64,000 bases of DNA from Clostridiales bacterium (lineage in GTDB: Bacteria; Bacillota; Clostridia; Saccharofermentanales; Saccharofermentanaceae). This document shows positions 52,942-61,790 of this stretch, piece by piece; positions within the stretch are counted from its first letter, which is position 1; every line of letters starts with the position of its first letter. Location: contig JAFZZM010000052.1 of NCBI GenBank assembly GCA_017615755.1, positions 1 to 64,000 on the forward strand. The letters are read 5' to 3'. Below the pieces are notes generated by a model. The model was not told the origin of the DNA, ran no database searches, and was given only the letters and a program-made list of their open reading frames with translations. The position numbers were made by a program, and so were the translations under genes.

Positions 52942-53020
52942 ACTGATCCGGATGAGAAGTCAAGTCCGAAGCCGCGTAGCGGTGCCAGTGGCAGACTTGA
53001 CTTCTTCATGCAGGATCAGT
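52942..53020 (-). terminator. Long-stem hairpin downstream of larA
   Basis: ACTGATCC (52942-52949) and ATGAGAAGTCAAGTC (52952-52966) pair with GACTTGACTTCTTCAT (52994-53009) and GGATCAGT (53013-53020). The loop contains CCGC/GCGG. It is placed to terminate the minus-strand larA transcript. Confidence 0.7.
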
Positions 53021-53070
53021 TTTCTTGTTTATTAAGCAGGCAAAGCCTCTTTCTGAAAAATTTTATTGGA

Positions 53071-54321
53071 TTACTCTTCTACCTTAGGAAGTGTCGAGCC
53101 GCCGTAAGGCATGACGACGATCTTCGCGTCCTCACCCTTGATCTTGATCGCTTCATCAATCGCGGTCTGGATATCCGAATATGGCTCGAGGAAGACACGC
53201 TTTACGAAATCGTGCTCGAGATCGGAAACGAAGAAGATACGGGCCTTTTCCAGTACCATCGCAATAGCTGCGGCCTTGTGTCCGCCGAGTACGAAATCGG
53301 TCTTGATGTGTGTGATCATGTCGGAGCTCTTCTCGTGACCGGTGAGCCACTGTTCGAAATGGTGCTCGCCAAGACCCTCTTTGCAGGAAGCGATCCAGAC
53401 GATGATACCACCCTCCTTGACCGCATGCTTGGCATTGTCCAGTGCTTTTTGCGCCTGATACATATTGATATCTTTCGGGAAACCACCCGCGGAAACAACA
53501 ACGATATCGGCCTTTTCAGGGATGCTGACTTTGTAGAAAGAATCGAGGAATTTGCAGCCTTCACGATGAGCAAGGATCGGGTCGCCGGCGAAGCTTCGGA
53601 TGATTTCTTTCTTGGCGTCGAGGACGACGTTGACGATATAGTCGACGCCGAGGATCTTTCCGGATTCTTCGATGTCCTCACGGACCGGGTTGCCTTCGAG
53701 TCGGCCGGCGCAAGCGGCTTCTTCAACCATGGCGCTGTGGTTGTGCTGGATGGCGTCCCATGTAGATACGCCCGGCATGATGGCCTTGTAGCCTCCGCTG
53801 TATCCGGCGAAGTAGTGGTATTCGATATTGCCGAGGCAGATCCTGCGGTCAGCTTCTACGACAGGGCGGAAGATATCGACCGGTGTACCACGGGAAGTGG
53901 TGCCCACATGTACGGCGTCGTTTACATCGGAATCGATGCAGCGGACACGGTCATATACGGCGTCGCCGACCATGTAGCGCATACGCTCTTCGGTATGGCC
54001 GCCATGGGAACCGAGCGCGAATACGATGGTGATATCTTTATCCTCAATGCCGGCGGCAGAAAGCTCGTCGAGCACGGCCGGAAGTACTTTATAACTCGGG
54101 ATAGGACGGGTAATGTCGGAGGTGATGATCGCGACAGTCTCGCCCTTCTTCACGACCTCACGAAGACGCGGAAGACCGATCGGCTCACGCATGGAACGAT
54201 AGACTTCATCACTGCCGGTAAGGCCAATCTCCGCCTCATTCGGCTTCAACACAGCCAGGACCTGACTATCCGGCACGTTAACCGGGATCTTTTCTTTACC
54301 AAAACCTAATGCAATCTCCAT
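53071..54321 (-). CDS. larA: Nickel-dependent lactate racemase (LarA family)
   Basis: A 416-residue LarA-type enzyme. The cofactor-binding Lys lies in YSGGYKAIMPG, and His residues lie in GSHGGHT (about residue 110) and EYHYFAGY, as in characterised LarA. LarA interconverts D- and L-lactate, or related 2-hydroxyacids, using a pyridinium nickel-pincer cofactor made by LarB, LarC and LarE. None of those genes is in this window. A D-2-hydroxyacid dehydrogenase is encoded nearby on the same strand. GGAGG lies seven bases before ATG. A close homologue with another 2-hydroxyacid substrate is possible. Confidence 0.88.
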   Translation of the reverse strand: MEIALGFGKEKIPVNVPDSQVLAVLKPNEAEIGLTGSDEVYRSMREPIGLPRLREVVKKGETVAIITSDITRPIPSYKVLPAVLDELSAAGIEDKDITIVFALGSHGGHTEERMRYMVGDAVYDRVRCIDSDVNDAVHVGTTSRGTPVDIFRPVVEADRRICLGNIEYHYFAGYSGGYKAIMPGVSTWDAIQHNHSAMVEEAACAGRLEGNPVREDIEESGKILGVDYIVNVVLDAKKEIIRSFAGDPILAHREGCKFLDSFYKVSIPEKADIVVVSAGGFPKDINMYQAQKALDNAKHAVKEGGIIVWIASCKEGLGEHHFEQWLTGHEKSSDMITHIKTDFVLGGHKAAAIAMVLEKARIFFVSDLEHDFVKRVFLEPYSDIQTAIDEAIKIKGEDAKIVVMPYGGSTLPKVEE

Positions 54322-54376
54322 GGGTAGCCTCCAAATAGCGCTTCGTTTGTATTTCGATCATAAACAGTTTAGGCGG

Positions 54377-55648
54377 TCAGAGCTTTCCAGTCAACTGAGA
54401 AGCCTTTTCTTCCGGTGGCAGATTGAGACCCGGATTCCGGCTCGAAAGCTCTCGCGGGTTCTTGCTTCGTTTGAGACATTTCTTAACACTGATATCCATC
54501 AGGATCGCACCGAGCGGGGCGGTGATGAGGATGGACAGTACGGCGGTGGTCAGGACCATCATGCCGCAGAGAAGACCCTGCGCCAGCGGAATGGCACCCA
54601 CGGCTGCCTGAACAGTTGCTTTTGGAAAATAAGCCACGTCACAGTAGAGAATCTCTTTCCAGGTGAGACCGGAACCGAGAAGGCTGACGATTACGCCGAC
54701 GGAACGGAAGAGGAGTGCGCCGAGGATCAGGACGACGCAACCCAGACCTGCGGAAAGCAGTGCTTTGATTTCAACGGCGGAACCCAGCATGATGAACAGC
54801 AGAAGTTCAGCACCGATCCAGATCTTGGAGATCTTTACGGAAAGGCGCTTCGCCACGGTAGCACGGCGGTTCAGGATCGCGCCACCCAGAGCCATGACGG
54901 CCAGAAGACCCGAGAACGGAACATACTTCGAAATAAAAGATTCGCATCCTACGAACAGGAAGGAAAGTCCGAAACAAAGCAGGATCTTGACGGTGTCGCG
55001 AAGGTGGATCATCTTGAAGATCTGGGAAATGATGATGCCGAATACGATACCGACGAGAAGACCTGTTGCGATAGAGATCGGAATAGATCCGATGGTCCAG
55101 GCGGAGATGCCGTCACCCTTGCTCATGCCGATGAAGGCGGTGAAGAGTACGATGGCATAGATGTCATCGGCAGAAGCACCGGCCATGATGAGCTGCGGGA
55201 TATGCTTATCCGTACCGTAGCCTTCTTCCATGAGCCAGAGCATCTTCGGAACGATGATTGCCGGAGATGCGGCAGCGAGCATAGCGCCGACGATAGCAGA
55301 ATCTACGCGGGAAAGGCCAAGGCAGGCAGGGCCCAGTACGACAGCGCCGACGATCTCGAAAGTAGCCGGCACGAAGCAAAGCATAATAGCCGGACGACCG
55401 ATCTTCTTCATGTCGCTGATATCCAGGCTCAGACCGGCGCGGAACAGGATAACGATCAGAGCGATCTCACGAAGCTCAGACGAAATGGACAGGATCTTCG
55501 GGTCCAGAAGATTCAGGACCGACGGACCCAGAACGATACCGGTGATGATCAAACCCAGAAGTGAAGGGATATGCAGTTTTTTGAAGATACCGCTGATGCA
55601 GAAACCGATAAGGAGCACCAGCGCCAGGCTCATGAGCATGTTATTCAT
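54377..55648 (-). CDS. Cation:proton antiporter (CPA family)
   Basis: A 423-residue protein with about 12-13 hydrophobic helices of the Na+/H+ (or K+/H+) exchanger superfamily. The family's start motif GLIITGIVLGPSVLNLL and the ion-site helix with Asp-Asp (AGASADDIYAIV, about residue 160) are visible. GGGGAG precedes the ATG; an internal ATG four codons later is possible. The C-terminal 40 residues are a soluble tail. It is expected to work in Na+ or pH homeostasis. Confidence 0.88.
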   Translation of the reverse strand: MNNMLMSLALVLLIGFCISGIFKKLHIPSLLGLIITGIVLGPSVLNLLDPKILSISSELREIALIVILFRAGLSLDISDMKKIGRPAIMLCFVPATFEIVGAVVLGPACLGLSRVDSAIVGAMLAAASPAIIVPKMLWLMEEGYGTDKHIPQLIMAGASADDIYAIVLFTAFIGMSKGDGISAWTIGSIPISIATGLLVGIVFGIIISQIFKMIHLRDTVKILLCFGLSFLFVGCESFISKYVPFSGLLAVMALGGAILNRRATVAKRLSVKISKIWIGAELLLFIMLGSAVEIKALLSAGLGCVVLILGALLFRSVGVIVSLLGSGLTWKEILYCDVAYFPKATVQAAVGAIPLAQGLLCGMMVLTTAVLSILITAPLGAILMDISVKKCLKRSKNPRELSSRNPGLNLPPEEKASQLTGKL

Positions 55649-55811
55649 AATTCGTCATCTCCCCAAAAAGTCCATCTCTTTGCCGCAATTAGCGCCTTTG
55701 CAAAAGCGGCGGTGTTTATATCTGTCATTTCTGTGCAGAAGAATCTTAATTGAGTTCTTTTCGCACAGTTTCGCATTATATCACCAACGCGTCACGATGA
55801 CGCACAAAAAA

Positions 55812-55840
55812 GCACTGGAAAAACAACGATTTTCCAGTGC
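55812..55840 (-). terminator. Terminator built on the AAAAGCACT word
   Basis: GCACTGGAAAA (55812-55822) pairs with TTTTCCAGTGC (55830-55840). On the minus strand the stem is followed by TTTTTTG. The iterated word AAAAGCACT (55808-55816) forms one side. The gap 55649-55929 otherwise holds only the terminator at 55885-55920 and the antiporter leader. Confidence 0.8.
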
Positions 55841-55884
55841 CGGATTTTGTTTTTGTTGTGTACTTTTCGGAAGGCTTGAAAATA

Positions 55885-55920
55885 CCTCAAAAAGCCTTTC
55901 GTTTTGCGGGCTTTTTCAGG
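55885..55920 (-). terminator. Second terminator after the small exporter gene
   Basis: CCTCAAAAAGCC (55885-55896) pairs with GGCTTTTTCAGG (55909-55920) with one mismatch. It lies nine bases beyond the minus-strand stop. Confidence 0.65.
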
Positions 55921-55929
55921 TCCGGAAAA

Positions 55930-56394
55930 TCAGAGCAGGAAGCTCAATCCGGCCAGTGCACCATAGGAGATCAGTGTGACCACGATGGATGCCAGTACGA
56001 CACCGATGATGGCCGCAAGAATACCCTTTTTGAATGGGACTTCGCATACGGCTGCGATACCGCTGCCTGTCCAGGCACCGGTGCCCGGAAGCGGGATGGC
56101 GATGAAGCCGACCAATGTCCAGAAAGCTGTGTTGCCGGCTTTTGCCACTTTCTTCGCGAATTTGTTTTCACAGAAATCAACGATCTTCTTGAGCTTCGGG
56201 TATTTTCTCATCCAGTCAAAGACTTTTCTGACGAAGAGAAGGATGAACGGAACCGGAAGCAGGTTGCCGATGATCGCAACCGAGATAGTGATATACCAAG
56301 GAAGACCACGTGCTGCACCAATCGGGATGCTGCCACGCAGTTCAACGACCGGGATCATGGATATAAGGAACACATAAAGTGCATCTGTAAACAT
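55930..56394 (-). CDS. Small multidrug export protein family (PF06695)
   Basis: A 154-residue membrane protein with about four helices. The family pattern is visible in PVVELRGSIPIGAARGLPW (residues 15-33) and in IPLPGTGAWTGS. The function is only suggested by the family name (export of small molecules); no direct evidence. ATG 56394 follows AAGGAG by about eight bases. The longer frame runs into the dehydrogenase gene and is rejected. Confidence 0.9.
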   Translation of the reverse strand: MFTDALYVFLISMIPVVELRGSIPIGAARGLPWYITISVAIIGNLLPVPFILLFVRKVFDWMRKYPKLKKIVDFCENKFAKKVAKAGNTAFWTLVGFIAIPLPGTGAWTGSGIAAVCEVPFKKGILAAIIGVVLASIVVTLISYGALAGLSFLL

Positions 56395-56509
56395 GTTTGA
56401 ACTCCTTTTTCGATGCACGGGATCTAGGCTGTGCCCGGCATCTCTTTTTCCTCTGTTATTCTGACAAACTCGCTTAAGAATACCACAAACGGCGGTACTT
56501 GCCAAACTT

Positions 56510-57475
56510 TTAGGAAACGACGTTGACAGGAGAACCGGACAAATAGGCGGCGAGGTTTTCGGACGCGACACCCATCAGGCGTTTTCTGGTTTCAAAAGGT
56601 GCCCAGGCGATGTGTGGGGTGAGGTATGTGTTCGGCGCGGAAAGGAGCGGGTTGTTCTCACGGATCGGCTCAACACTGACGACATCGGCACCAAGAGCTG
56701 CTATCTTGCCGGAAGTGAGTGCTCGCGCCACGGAAGCCTCGTCCAGAACGGGACCGCGGGAAGTGTTGATCAGGACCACGCCGCCCTTCATTTTCGCGAT
56801 GATCTCGTCGTTGACCAGACCGGTGGTCGCCGCTGTCAGCGGGCAGTGGAAGGAGAGGATGTCCGACTCTTTCCAGAGTGTGTCCGCGTCAACAAAAGTG
56901 ACCTGCGGATCGGCCTTGCGCATCTCGTCCGTAACTTCGGAACGGCGGCAGGCGAGAACACGCATGCCCAGAGCGGATGCGATCTTCGAAACGCGGGAAG
57001 CGATCTTTCCGAACCCGAAAAGGCCGAGGGTCTTGCCCCAGAGCTCCGTCAGAGAACCGTCCCAGAAACAGAAATCGCGGTTTTTCGTCCAGACGCCGTC
57101 ATGTACCAGATCACTGTGATGACCGACCTTGTCCGCAATCTCCAGGATCAGGGCGATCGTCATCTGCGCCGTGGCAAAGGTGGCGTACTCGGGAATGTTT
57201 GTAACGATAATGCCGTGCTCATGGGCATACTCGATGTCCACGACGTTAAAGCCCGTGGAAAGGCAACCGATATAACGAAGGTCCGGAAGCTTCTCCAGCA
57301 CTTTTTTCGGGAAACAGGTCTTGTTTGTAAGGCAGACCGAAACGCCGTCAAGGCGCTCGAAGACCTCGGAAGGCGCCGTGTAGTCATAGACTACCAGTTC
57401 ACCGAGCTTTTCAAATGGTTCCCAGGAAATATCTCCCGGATTCAGGGTATATCCGTCAAGTACTACGATCTTCAT
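56510..57475 (-). CDS. D-2-hydroxyacid dehydrogenase
   Basis: A 321-residue NAD-dependent enzyme reducing 2-ketoacids to D-2-hydroxyacids (glycerate/hydroxypyruvate reductase-like). The Rossmann motif is GLFGFGKIASRV (about residues 150-161). Catalytic Arg lies in NTSRGPVLDE, Glu near VSVEPI, and His in TPHIAWA. The substrate-binding segment LSTGFNVVD is typical. GAGGTG precedes the ATG by eight bases. It is near larA and may share lactate or glycerate metabolism. Confidence 0.93.
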   Translation of the reverse strand: MKIVVLDGYTLNPGDISWEPFEKLGELVVYDYTAPSEVFERLDGVSVCLTNKTCFPKKVLEKLPDLRYIGCLSTGFNVVDIEYAHEHGIIVTNIPEYATFATAQMTIALILEIADKVGHHSDLVHDGVWTKNRDFCFWDGSLTELWGKTLGLFGFGKIASRVSKIASALGMRVLACRRSEVTDEMRKADPQVTFVDADTLWKESDILSFHCPLTAATTGLVNDEIIAKMKGGVVLINTSRGPVLDEASVARALTSGKIAALGADVVSVEPIRENNPLLSAPNTYLTPHIAWAPFETRKRLMGVASENLAAYLSGSPVNVVS

Positions 57476-57545
57476 AATGATTCACCTCGGCAAGTATTAT
57501 AGCAACTTCATAATCAAGTGAATAGATACCGGCCGGTAAGATGTC

Positions 57546-59201
57546 TCAGATCCCTAATGCCTCACGTACGATCGCGTCGTATTCTTTGAACTGCTCCTCG
57601 CTTAAGTAGTCGAGTGTGCATTCGTCGTGAAAAGAACTTGGTATGTTGAAGATGTGCGTGTTGGGGTTTTTGGATTCTTTTATTTCCGCAGCCTGATAGA
57701 TATCACTCAGGCCGTTGACCAGAATCAGAGGTGTTGTGGTGTTTTCCACGGCACGGAGCCTGGCGTTACGGACATCCGGGGAGTAGGAGAATAGATTCTT
57801 GTGGTGCTCGGGGATCCGGTATCCGTACACATCCGGTTCCATTTCTTCCGTGATGTACAGGGATGCTCCGCTGCCGTCCTTTTCCAGTGCTTGACGCAAA
57901 TAGGAAAAATCGTAGTTGTAATACCCATCTTCGAAGAAACACTGGAACAGAAATGCGTAGAGGTTTCCGGTCTCCGGATCAGAGATCGTATCGTGTTCGG
58001 AATAGGCATACTGCCACGGGCCGTATAGATCCGTAAGCAGATCGCAGGCTTTACCTACAAACATGGCTCTCTCGGATGCACCGTTAGCGTCTTTCAGATC
58101 CAGTACTTCCTTCATTCGTTTGAAATAGTTACCTTCAGGAGTGTCAACGCTGTCGTACTGGTAAACATATCTTGCGTCCAGGACCGTACAGTCGAATAGG
58201 ATCTCTTTCGTGAAAGCGGGAGCAAATACCACACTATAGTAGTTGGTAGCCAGATTATAGTATTTGTCCTCTAGATCGTCTCTGTGCTTGATCATTTCCA
58301 CCTGGAACTCAAGGAGAAGGTCTCTGTATTCCTGTGCTTTTTCTTTGCCATAGCGATCGTCTCCGGCAGTGGAATACACATACTCGCAAAGACCGGGAGA
58401 ATTCTGTCCCAGATCAAGCATCGCGCATTCTGCGAGGAAAAGATCGGCATCGTCCGGATAGCGGGAAAGGTGGTATGCAGTAAACTCCCCGCCTTTACTC
58501 ATTCCCTCGAAGCACCATTTCCCGGAAAAAAGCGTCTTCATGCTTTCAATCATGGTATGAAAATCTTCACTGGCCTGGGCACATGTCAGATATTCCCAAT
58601 AGTCCGTTTTCTCGTTTTGAAATCCTTGTGGTTTGGACAGTCCGTCAAACCGGTATTCTGCTTCGAAAAAGTTGCAGTTATATGTTTTGGAAAAAAGAGG
58701 CTCCATCTCATCATAGAAATCACCGTCATAACTACCGTAGTAAAGATTATATCCTCCGACATTGAACATGTTGGGCGCATCTTTGTCTTTATAGTACACA
58801 TACATTCTCTGGGTAAACGTTCCTTTCCCGGGATCGTTATGGTCGATCGGCATTTCGAAGGAGAGAATGTATTGATCCTGGTTAAAAGCTGATCGTTTCT
58901 CCACCTTGGTCACGCCCGGAAGTTTTAAAAACTCCAAAGCGAGACCATCGTCCGCGGAGACAAGAGATGCACTTGAAAAACCAGGGGAGATAGGATCCTG
59001 CTCCAAAGGAGAAGTACTTCCTTCTGAATCTGCGGAAGTGGAAGTGAGAGTGCTTTCACTTGAAGAGTTGGAAGAAGTCTTTTCCATAGAAGTCAGCTGT
59101 GTTTCCGGCGCTGTTATTGCTTTATGACAGGATGAAAGACATGAAAGCGCGATAAGAATGGAAATACCGCACTTGAAGATTGAAAGTGGTTTTTTCATAG
59201 G
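57546..59201 (-). CDS. PS-10-type (S37-family) tripeptidyl aminopeptidase-like lipoprotein
   Basis: A 551-residue surface hydrolase. The signal peptide ends with lipobox LSSC and a Ser/Thr-rich linker runs to about residue 70. The catalytic domain begins FNQDQYILSFEMPIDHNDPG, with nucleophile motif FEGMSKGGE (Ser about residue 233). An Asp (GLSDIYQAA) and a final His (SSFHDECTLDYL) complete an alpha/beta hydrolase triad. The family cleaves tripeptides from protein N-termini. GAGG lies six bases before ATG 59201. A leader hairpin, CGAGATGC (59222-59229)/GCATCTCG (59243-59250), sits upstream. Confidence 0.85.
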   Translation of the reverse strand, partial: PMKKPLSIFKCGISILIALSCLSSCHKAITAPETQLTSMEKTSSNSSSESTLTSTSADSEGSTSPLEQDPISPGFSSASLVSADDGLALEFLKLPGVTKVEKRSAFNQDQYILSFEMPIDHNDPGKGTFTQRMYVYYKDKDAPNMFNVGGYNLYYGSYDGDFYDEMEPLFSKTYNCNFFEAEYRFDGLSKPQGFQNEKTDYWEYLTCAQASEDFHTMIESMKTLFSGKWCFEGMSKGGEFTAYHLSRYPDDADLFLAECAMLDLGQNSPGLCEYVYSTAGDDRYGKEKAQEYRDLLLEFQVEMIKHRDDLEDKYYNLATNYYSVVFAPAFTKEILFDCTVLDARYVYQYDSVDTPEGNYFKRMKEVLDLKDANGASERAMFVGKACDLLTDLYGPWQYAYSEHDTISDPETGNLYAFLFQCFFEDGYYNYDFSYLRQALEKDGSGASLYITEEMEPDVYGYRIPEHHKNLFSYSPDVRNARLRAVENTTTPLILVNGLSDIYQAAEIKESKNPNTHIFNIPSSFHDECTLDYLSEEQFKEYDAIVREALGI

Positions 59202-59290
59202 ACCTCGCCAAATCAGTATTTCGAGATGCACGACCCTATCGCGCATCTCGGTCCCCATTCCCAAATCTATACTAGCAAAAATATATCAAT

Positions 59291-59329
59291 TATGCATGAC
59301 AAAAGAGTCATGCATAAACATGACTCTTT
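59291..59329 (-). terminator. Overlapping hairpins after the nfnB-like gene
   Basis: AAAGAGTCATG (59302-59312) pairs with CATGACTCTTT (59319-59329). The middle part can also pair upstream, as TATGCATGAC (59291-59300) with GTCATGCATA (59307-59316). The two structures exclude each other. Confidence 0.7.
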
Positions 59330-59367
59330 CCGAAAAGCACTTTATTCAGTTCAGGTGGACTGAGAAC

Positions 59368-60756
59368 TCAGCCTTTCTCCTTGATGTACTTGTCAATCGA
59401 GGCGGCCGCGGTCTTGCCTGCGCCCATGGCGAGGATGACGGTGGCGGCGCCGGTGACAGCGTCTCCGCCTGCATATACCCCCGGACGGGTGGTGGCCATG
59501 TTCTCGTCAGCTACGAGACAGCCGCGGGACGTGGCGTCCAGACCTTCTGTGGTGCTGCGGATCAATGGGTTCGGTGATGTTCCGATGGACATGATCACGG
59601 TGTCGACTTCGATCTCGTGTTCGGAACCGGCGATCGCGATCGGCTTTCTTCTTCCGGATGCATCGGGCTCGCCGAGCTCCATCGAAAGCACTTCAATTGC
59701 GCGTACTTCGCCGTTCTCTGTGCCGAGGATACGGGTCGGGTTATTCAGGCACATGAACTCGATGCCTTCTTCTTTGGCGTGATGGACTTCTTCCGCACGG
59801 GCCGGCATTTCTTCTTCGGAACGACGGTAGACGATGTAGACCTTCTCCGCGCCGAGACGCTTCGCTGTACGGGCTGCGTCCATAGCTACGTTACCACCGC
59901 CGACGACAGCCACAGCCCGGCTCTTGCGGATCGGGGTGTCGTATTTATCACTATAAGCCTTCATGAGGTTGACACGGGTGAGGTACTCGTTAGCGGAGTA
60001 CACACCGATGAGGGATTCGCCCTCGATGCCCATGAAAGAGGGGAGACCGGCGCCGGATCCGATGAAGATGGCTTCGTAGCCTTCTGCGAAGATCTCATCG
60101 ACGGTAAGGGTCTTACCGATAACAAAGTTAGTGCGCACTTCAACACCAAGTGCTTCGAGACGGTCGACTTCCTTCTGCACGATCGCCTTCGGGAGACGGA
60201 ACTCCGGAATACCGTAAACCAGCACGCCGCCGGCCTTGTGGAAAGCTTCGAAGATGGTGACTTCATAACCGAGACGGGCCAGGTCGCCGGCACAAGTCAG
60301 GCCGGAAGGACCGGAACCAATGACGGCCACGCGGTGACCGTTTTTCTCGATAGCCGGAACGGGATCGGAAACGTGAGCCATATGGTAGTCTGCAACGAAA
60401 CGCTCGAGACGGCCGATACCGACGCTCTCACCCTTCGCACCACGGACGCACTTGCTCTCACACTGTGTCTCCTGTGTGCAGACACGACCGCAGACTGCCG
60501 GCAGACAGTTGGTCGAGGTGATGATCTTATAGGCTTCTTCGAAATTGCCCTGTGCAACCTGTGCGATGAAGTCCGGAATTCTTACGTTTACCGGGCATCC
60601 GCTGACGCAGGGACGATTCTTACAGTTGAGGCAGCGGGTCGCTTCCTCTTTTGCCATTTCTTCTGTATAGCCGAGTGCTACCTCGTCGAAATTCCGGTTA
60701 CGGACGTTCGGGTCCTGCTCCGGCATAGGTACTTTAGTAAGAGAAAGATTAGCCAT
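59368..60756 (-). CDS. NADPH-dependent oxidoreductase, NfnB/GltD-like large subunit
   Basis: A 462-residue flavoprotein with an N-terminal ferredoxin-like segment carrying Cys clusters (RCLNCKNRPCVSGCPVNV, then CGRVCTQETQCESKC). An FAD site follows (AVIGSGPSGLTCAGDL) and then an NADPH site (AVVGGGNVAMDAART), ending VYAGGDAVTGAAT. With the next gene it forms the electron-bifurcating NADH-dependent ferredoxin:NADP+ oxidoreductase, or a related glutamate-synthase/sulfide-dehydrogenase. ATG 60756 lies nine bases after AGGAGG. It overlaps the partner gene by eight bases. Confidence 0.93.
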   Translation of the reverse strand: MANLSLTKVPMPEQDPNVRNRNFDEVALGYTEEMAKEEATRCLNCKNRPCVSGCPVNVRIPDFIAQVAQGNFEEAYKIITSTNCLPAVCGRVCTQETQCESKCVRGAKGESVGIGRLERFVADYHMAHVSDPVPAIEKNGHRVAVIGSGPSGLTCAGDLARLGYEVTIFEAFHKAGGVLVYGIPEFRLPKAIVQKEVDRLEALGVEVRTNFVIGKTLTVDEIFAEGYEAIFIGSGAGLPSFMGIEGESLIGVYSANEYLTRVNLMKAYSDKYDTPIRKSRAVAVVGGGNVAMDAARTAKRLGAEKVYIVYRRSEEEMPARAEEVHHAKEEGIEFMCLNNPTRILGTENGEVRAIEVLSMELGEPDASGRRKPIAIAGSEHEIEVDTVIMSIGTSPNPLIRSTTEGLDATSRGCLVADENMATTRPGVYAGGDAVTGAATVILAMGAGKTAAASIDKYIKEKG

Positions 60757-61615
60757 TCTTCTGTTCCTCCTTTGCTGCATCGCCCGCGGCCAGCATACGG
60801 CACTCGTGGCTGGCGCTCTCGCGTTCCTGGGCCTTGTAGTAGGAATTTCTTCTCATAAGCTCGTCGAAGTCAACTTCGTGTCCGTCGAAATCCGGTCCGT
60901 CGACACAGGCAAAGCGGATCGTGCCACCGACGGTGACACGGCAACCGCCGCACATTCCCGTACCATCGATCATGATCGGGTTCAGGCTGACGAGCGTCTT
61001 GATGCCATAAGGTCTTGTTACCTCGGCAAGGAATTTCATCATCGGGATCGGTCCGATCGCAATGACCAGATCGTACTTGTTGCCGGCATCGATCAGGGAC
61101 TGAAGCTTGTTGGTAACGAATCCCTTCTCGCCGTAGGAACCATCGTCCGTGGTCACGTAGAGGTTATCACTGACGGCACGCATCTCATCTTCGAGGATCA
61201 CGATGTCCTTATTACGGAAGCCCGCGATCATGTCGACGTGGGCACCCGCGTTGTGCAGTGCTTTTGCCGAAGGATAGGCGATCGCGCAACCTACGCCGCC
61301 ACCGACGACACATACATTTTTATATCCGTCGATCTCTGTGGCATTGCCGAGCGGACCGACAAAATCCTGGATAAAATCGCCCTCGTTCATCGTGGCGAGA
61401 GCCTTGGTGGAGGTGCCGACCGCCTGGAAGATAATGGTTACGGTACCACGCTGCGGATCGGTGTCTGCGATCGTCAGCGGAATACGCTCACCGTATTCGT
61501 CGATACGGAAGATGATGAACTGGCCGGCCTTCGCCTTTGTCGCGATGTAAGGGGCCTCGACCTCCATAAGAGTGACAGCTTCATTAAGTTGACGCTTGGT
61601 AACGATCTTAAACAT
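60749..61615 (-). CDS. NfnA-like FAD/NAD-binding iron-sulfur subunit
   Basis: A 288-residue partner of the NfnB-like protein. It has an FAD-binding domain (FRIDEYGERIPLTIAD), an NAD-binding domain (VVGGGVGCAIAYPSAK) and a C-terminal [2Fe-2S] site (GTGMCGGCRV, then FACVDGPDFD). ATG 61615 has AAAGGA about eight bases upstream; the longer TTG start runs into the AAAAGCACT inverted pair. The pair should balance NADH, NADPH and reduced ferredoxin in an anaerobe. Confidence 0.93.
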   Translation of the reverse strand: MFKIVTKRQLNEAVTLMEVEAPYIATKAKAGQFIIFRIDEYGERIPLTIADTDPQRGTVTIIFQAVGTSTKALATMNEGDFIQDFVGPLGNATEIDGYKNVCVVGGGVGCAIAYPSAKALHNAGAHVDMIAGFRNKDIVILEDEMRAVSDNLYVTTDDGSYGEKGFVTNKLQSLIDAGNKYDLVIAIGPIPMMKFLAEVTRPYGIKTLVSLNPIMIDGTGMCGGCRVTVGGTIRFACVDGPDFDGHEVDFDELMRRNSYYKAQERESASHECRMLAAGDAAKEEQKNG

Positions 61616-61630
61616 ACTCCCCATCCTTTC

Positions 61631-61658
61631 CAAAAGCACTTGAACAGGGGTGCTTTTG
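61631..61658. repeat. Inverted pair of the AAAAGCACT word
   Basis: CAAAAGCAC (61631-61639) and GTGCTTTTG (61650-61658) form a 9-bp stem with a 10-base loop upstream of the nfnA-like gene. Such inverted pairs are typical for uptake sequences in Haemophilus, where they form terminators; here it is in a 5' position of nfnA. Confidence 0.75.
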
Positions 61659-61790
61659 CAAAATGAAAATCATATCTCTTATTAAAGACTAGTATAAAAT
61701 GAAAATCAATATTTTGTGAAAAGAATGGTCGAAAATAGTAAAAAATGCTAGACTAAAAATGCTTATTATTTTGGGTTGAAGGTGAACATT

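Noticed and set aside
52474..52946. Two short plus-strand ORFs between the phosphoesterase and larA genes
   Set aside because: Both lie across the hairpin or array 5, have no ribosome site, and show no protein-like pattern.
54320..55564. 414-residue plus-strand ORF opposite the antiporter
   Set aside because: Asp/His-rich antisense shadow of hydrophobic helices.
59617..60858. 413-residue plus-strand ORF opposite nfnB
   Set aside because: Shadow ORF; the minus strand has clear FAD and NADPH motifs.
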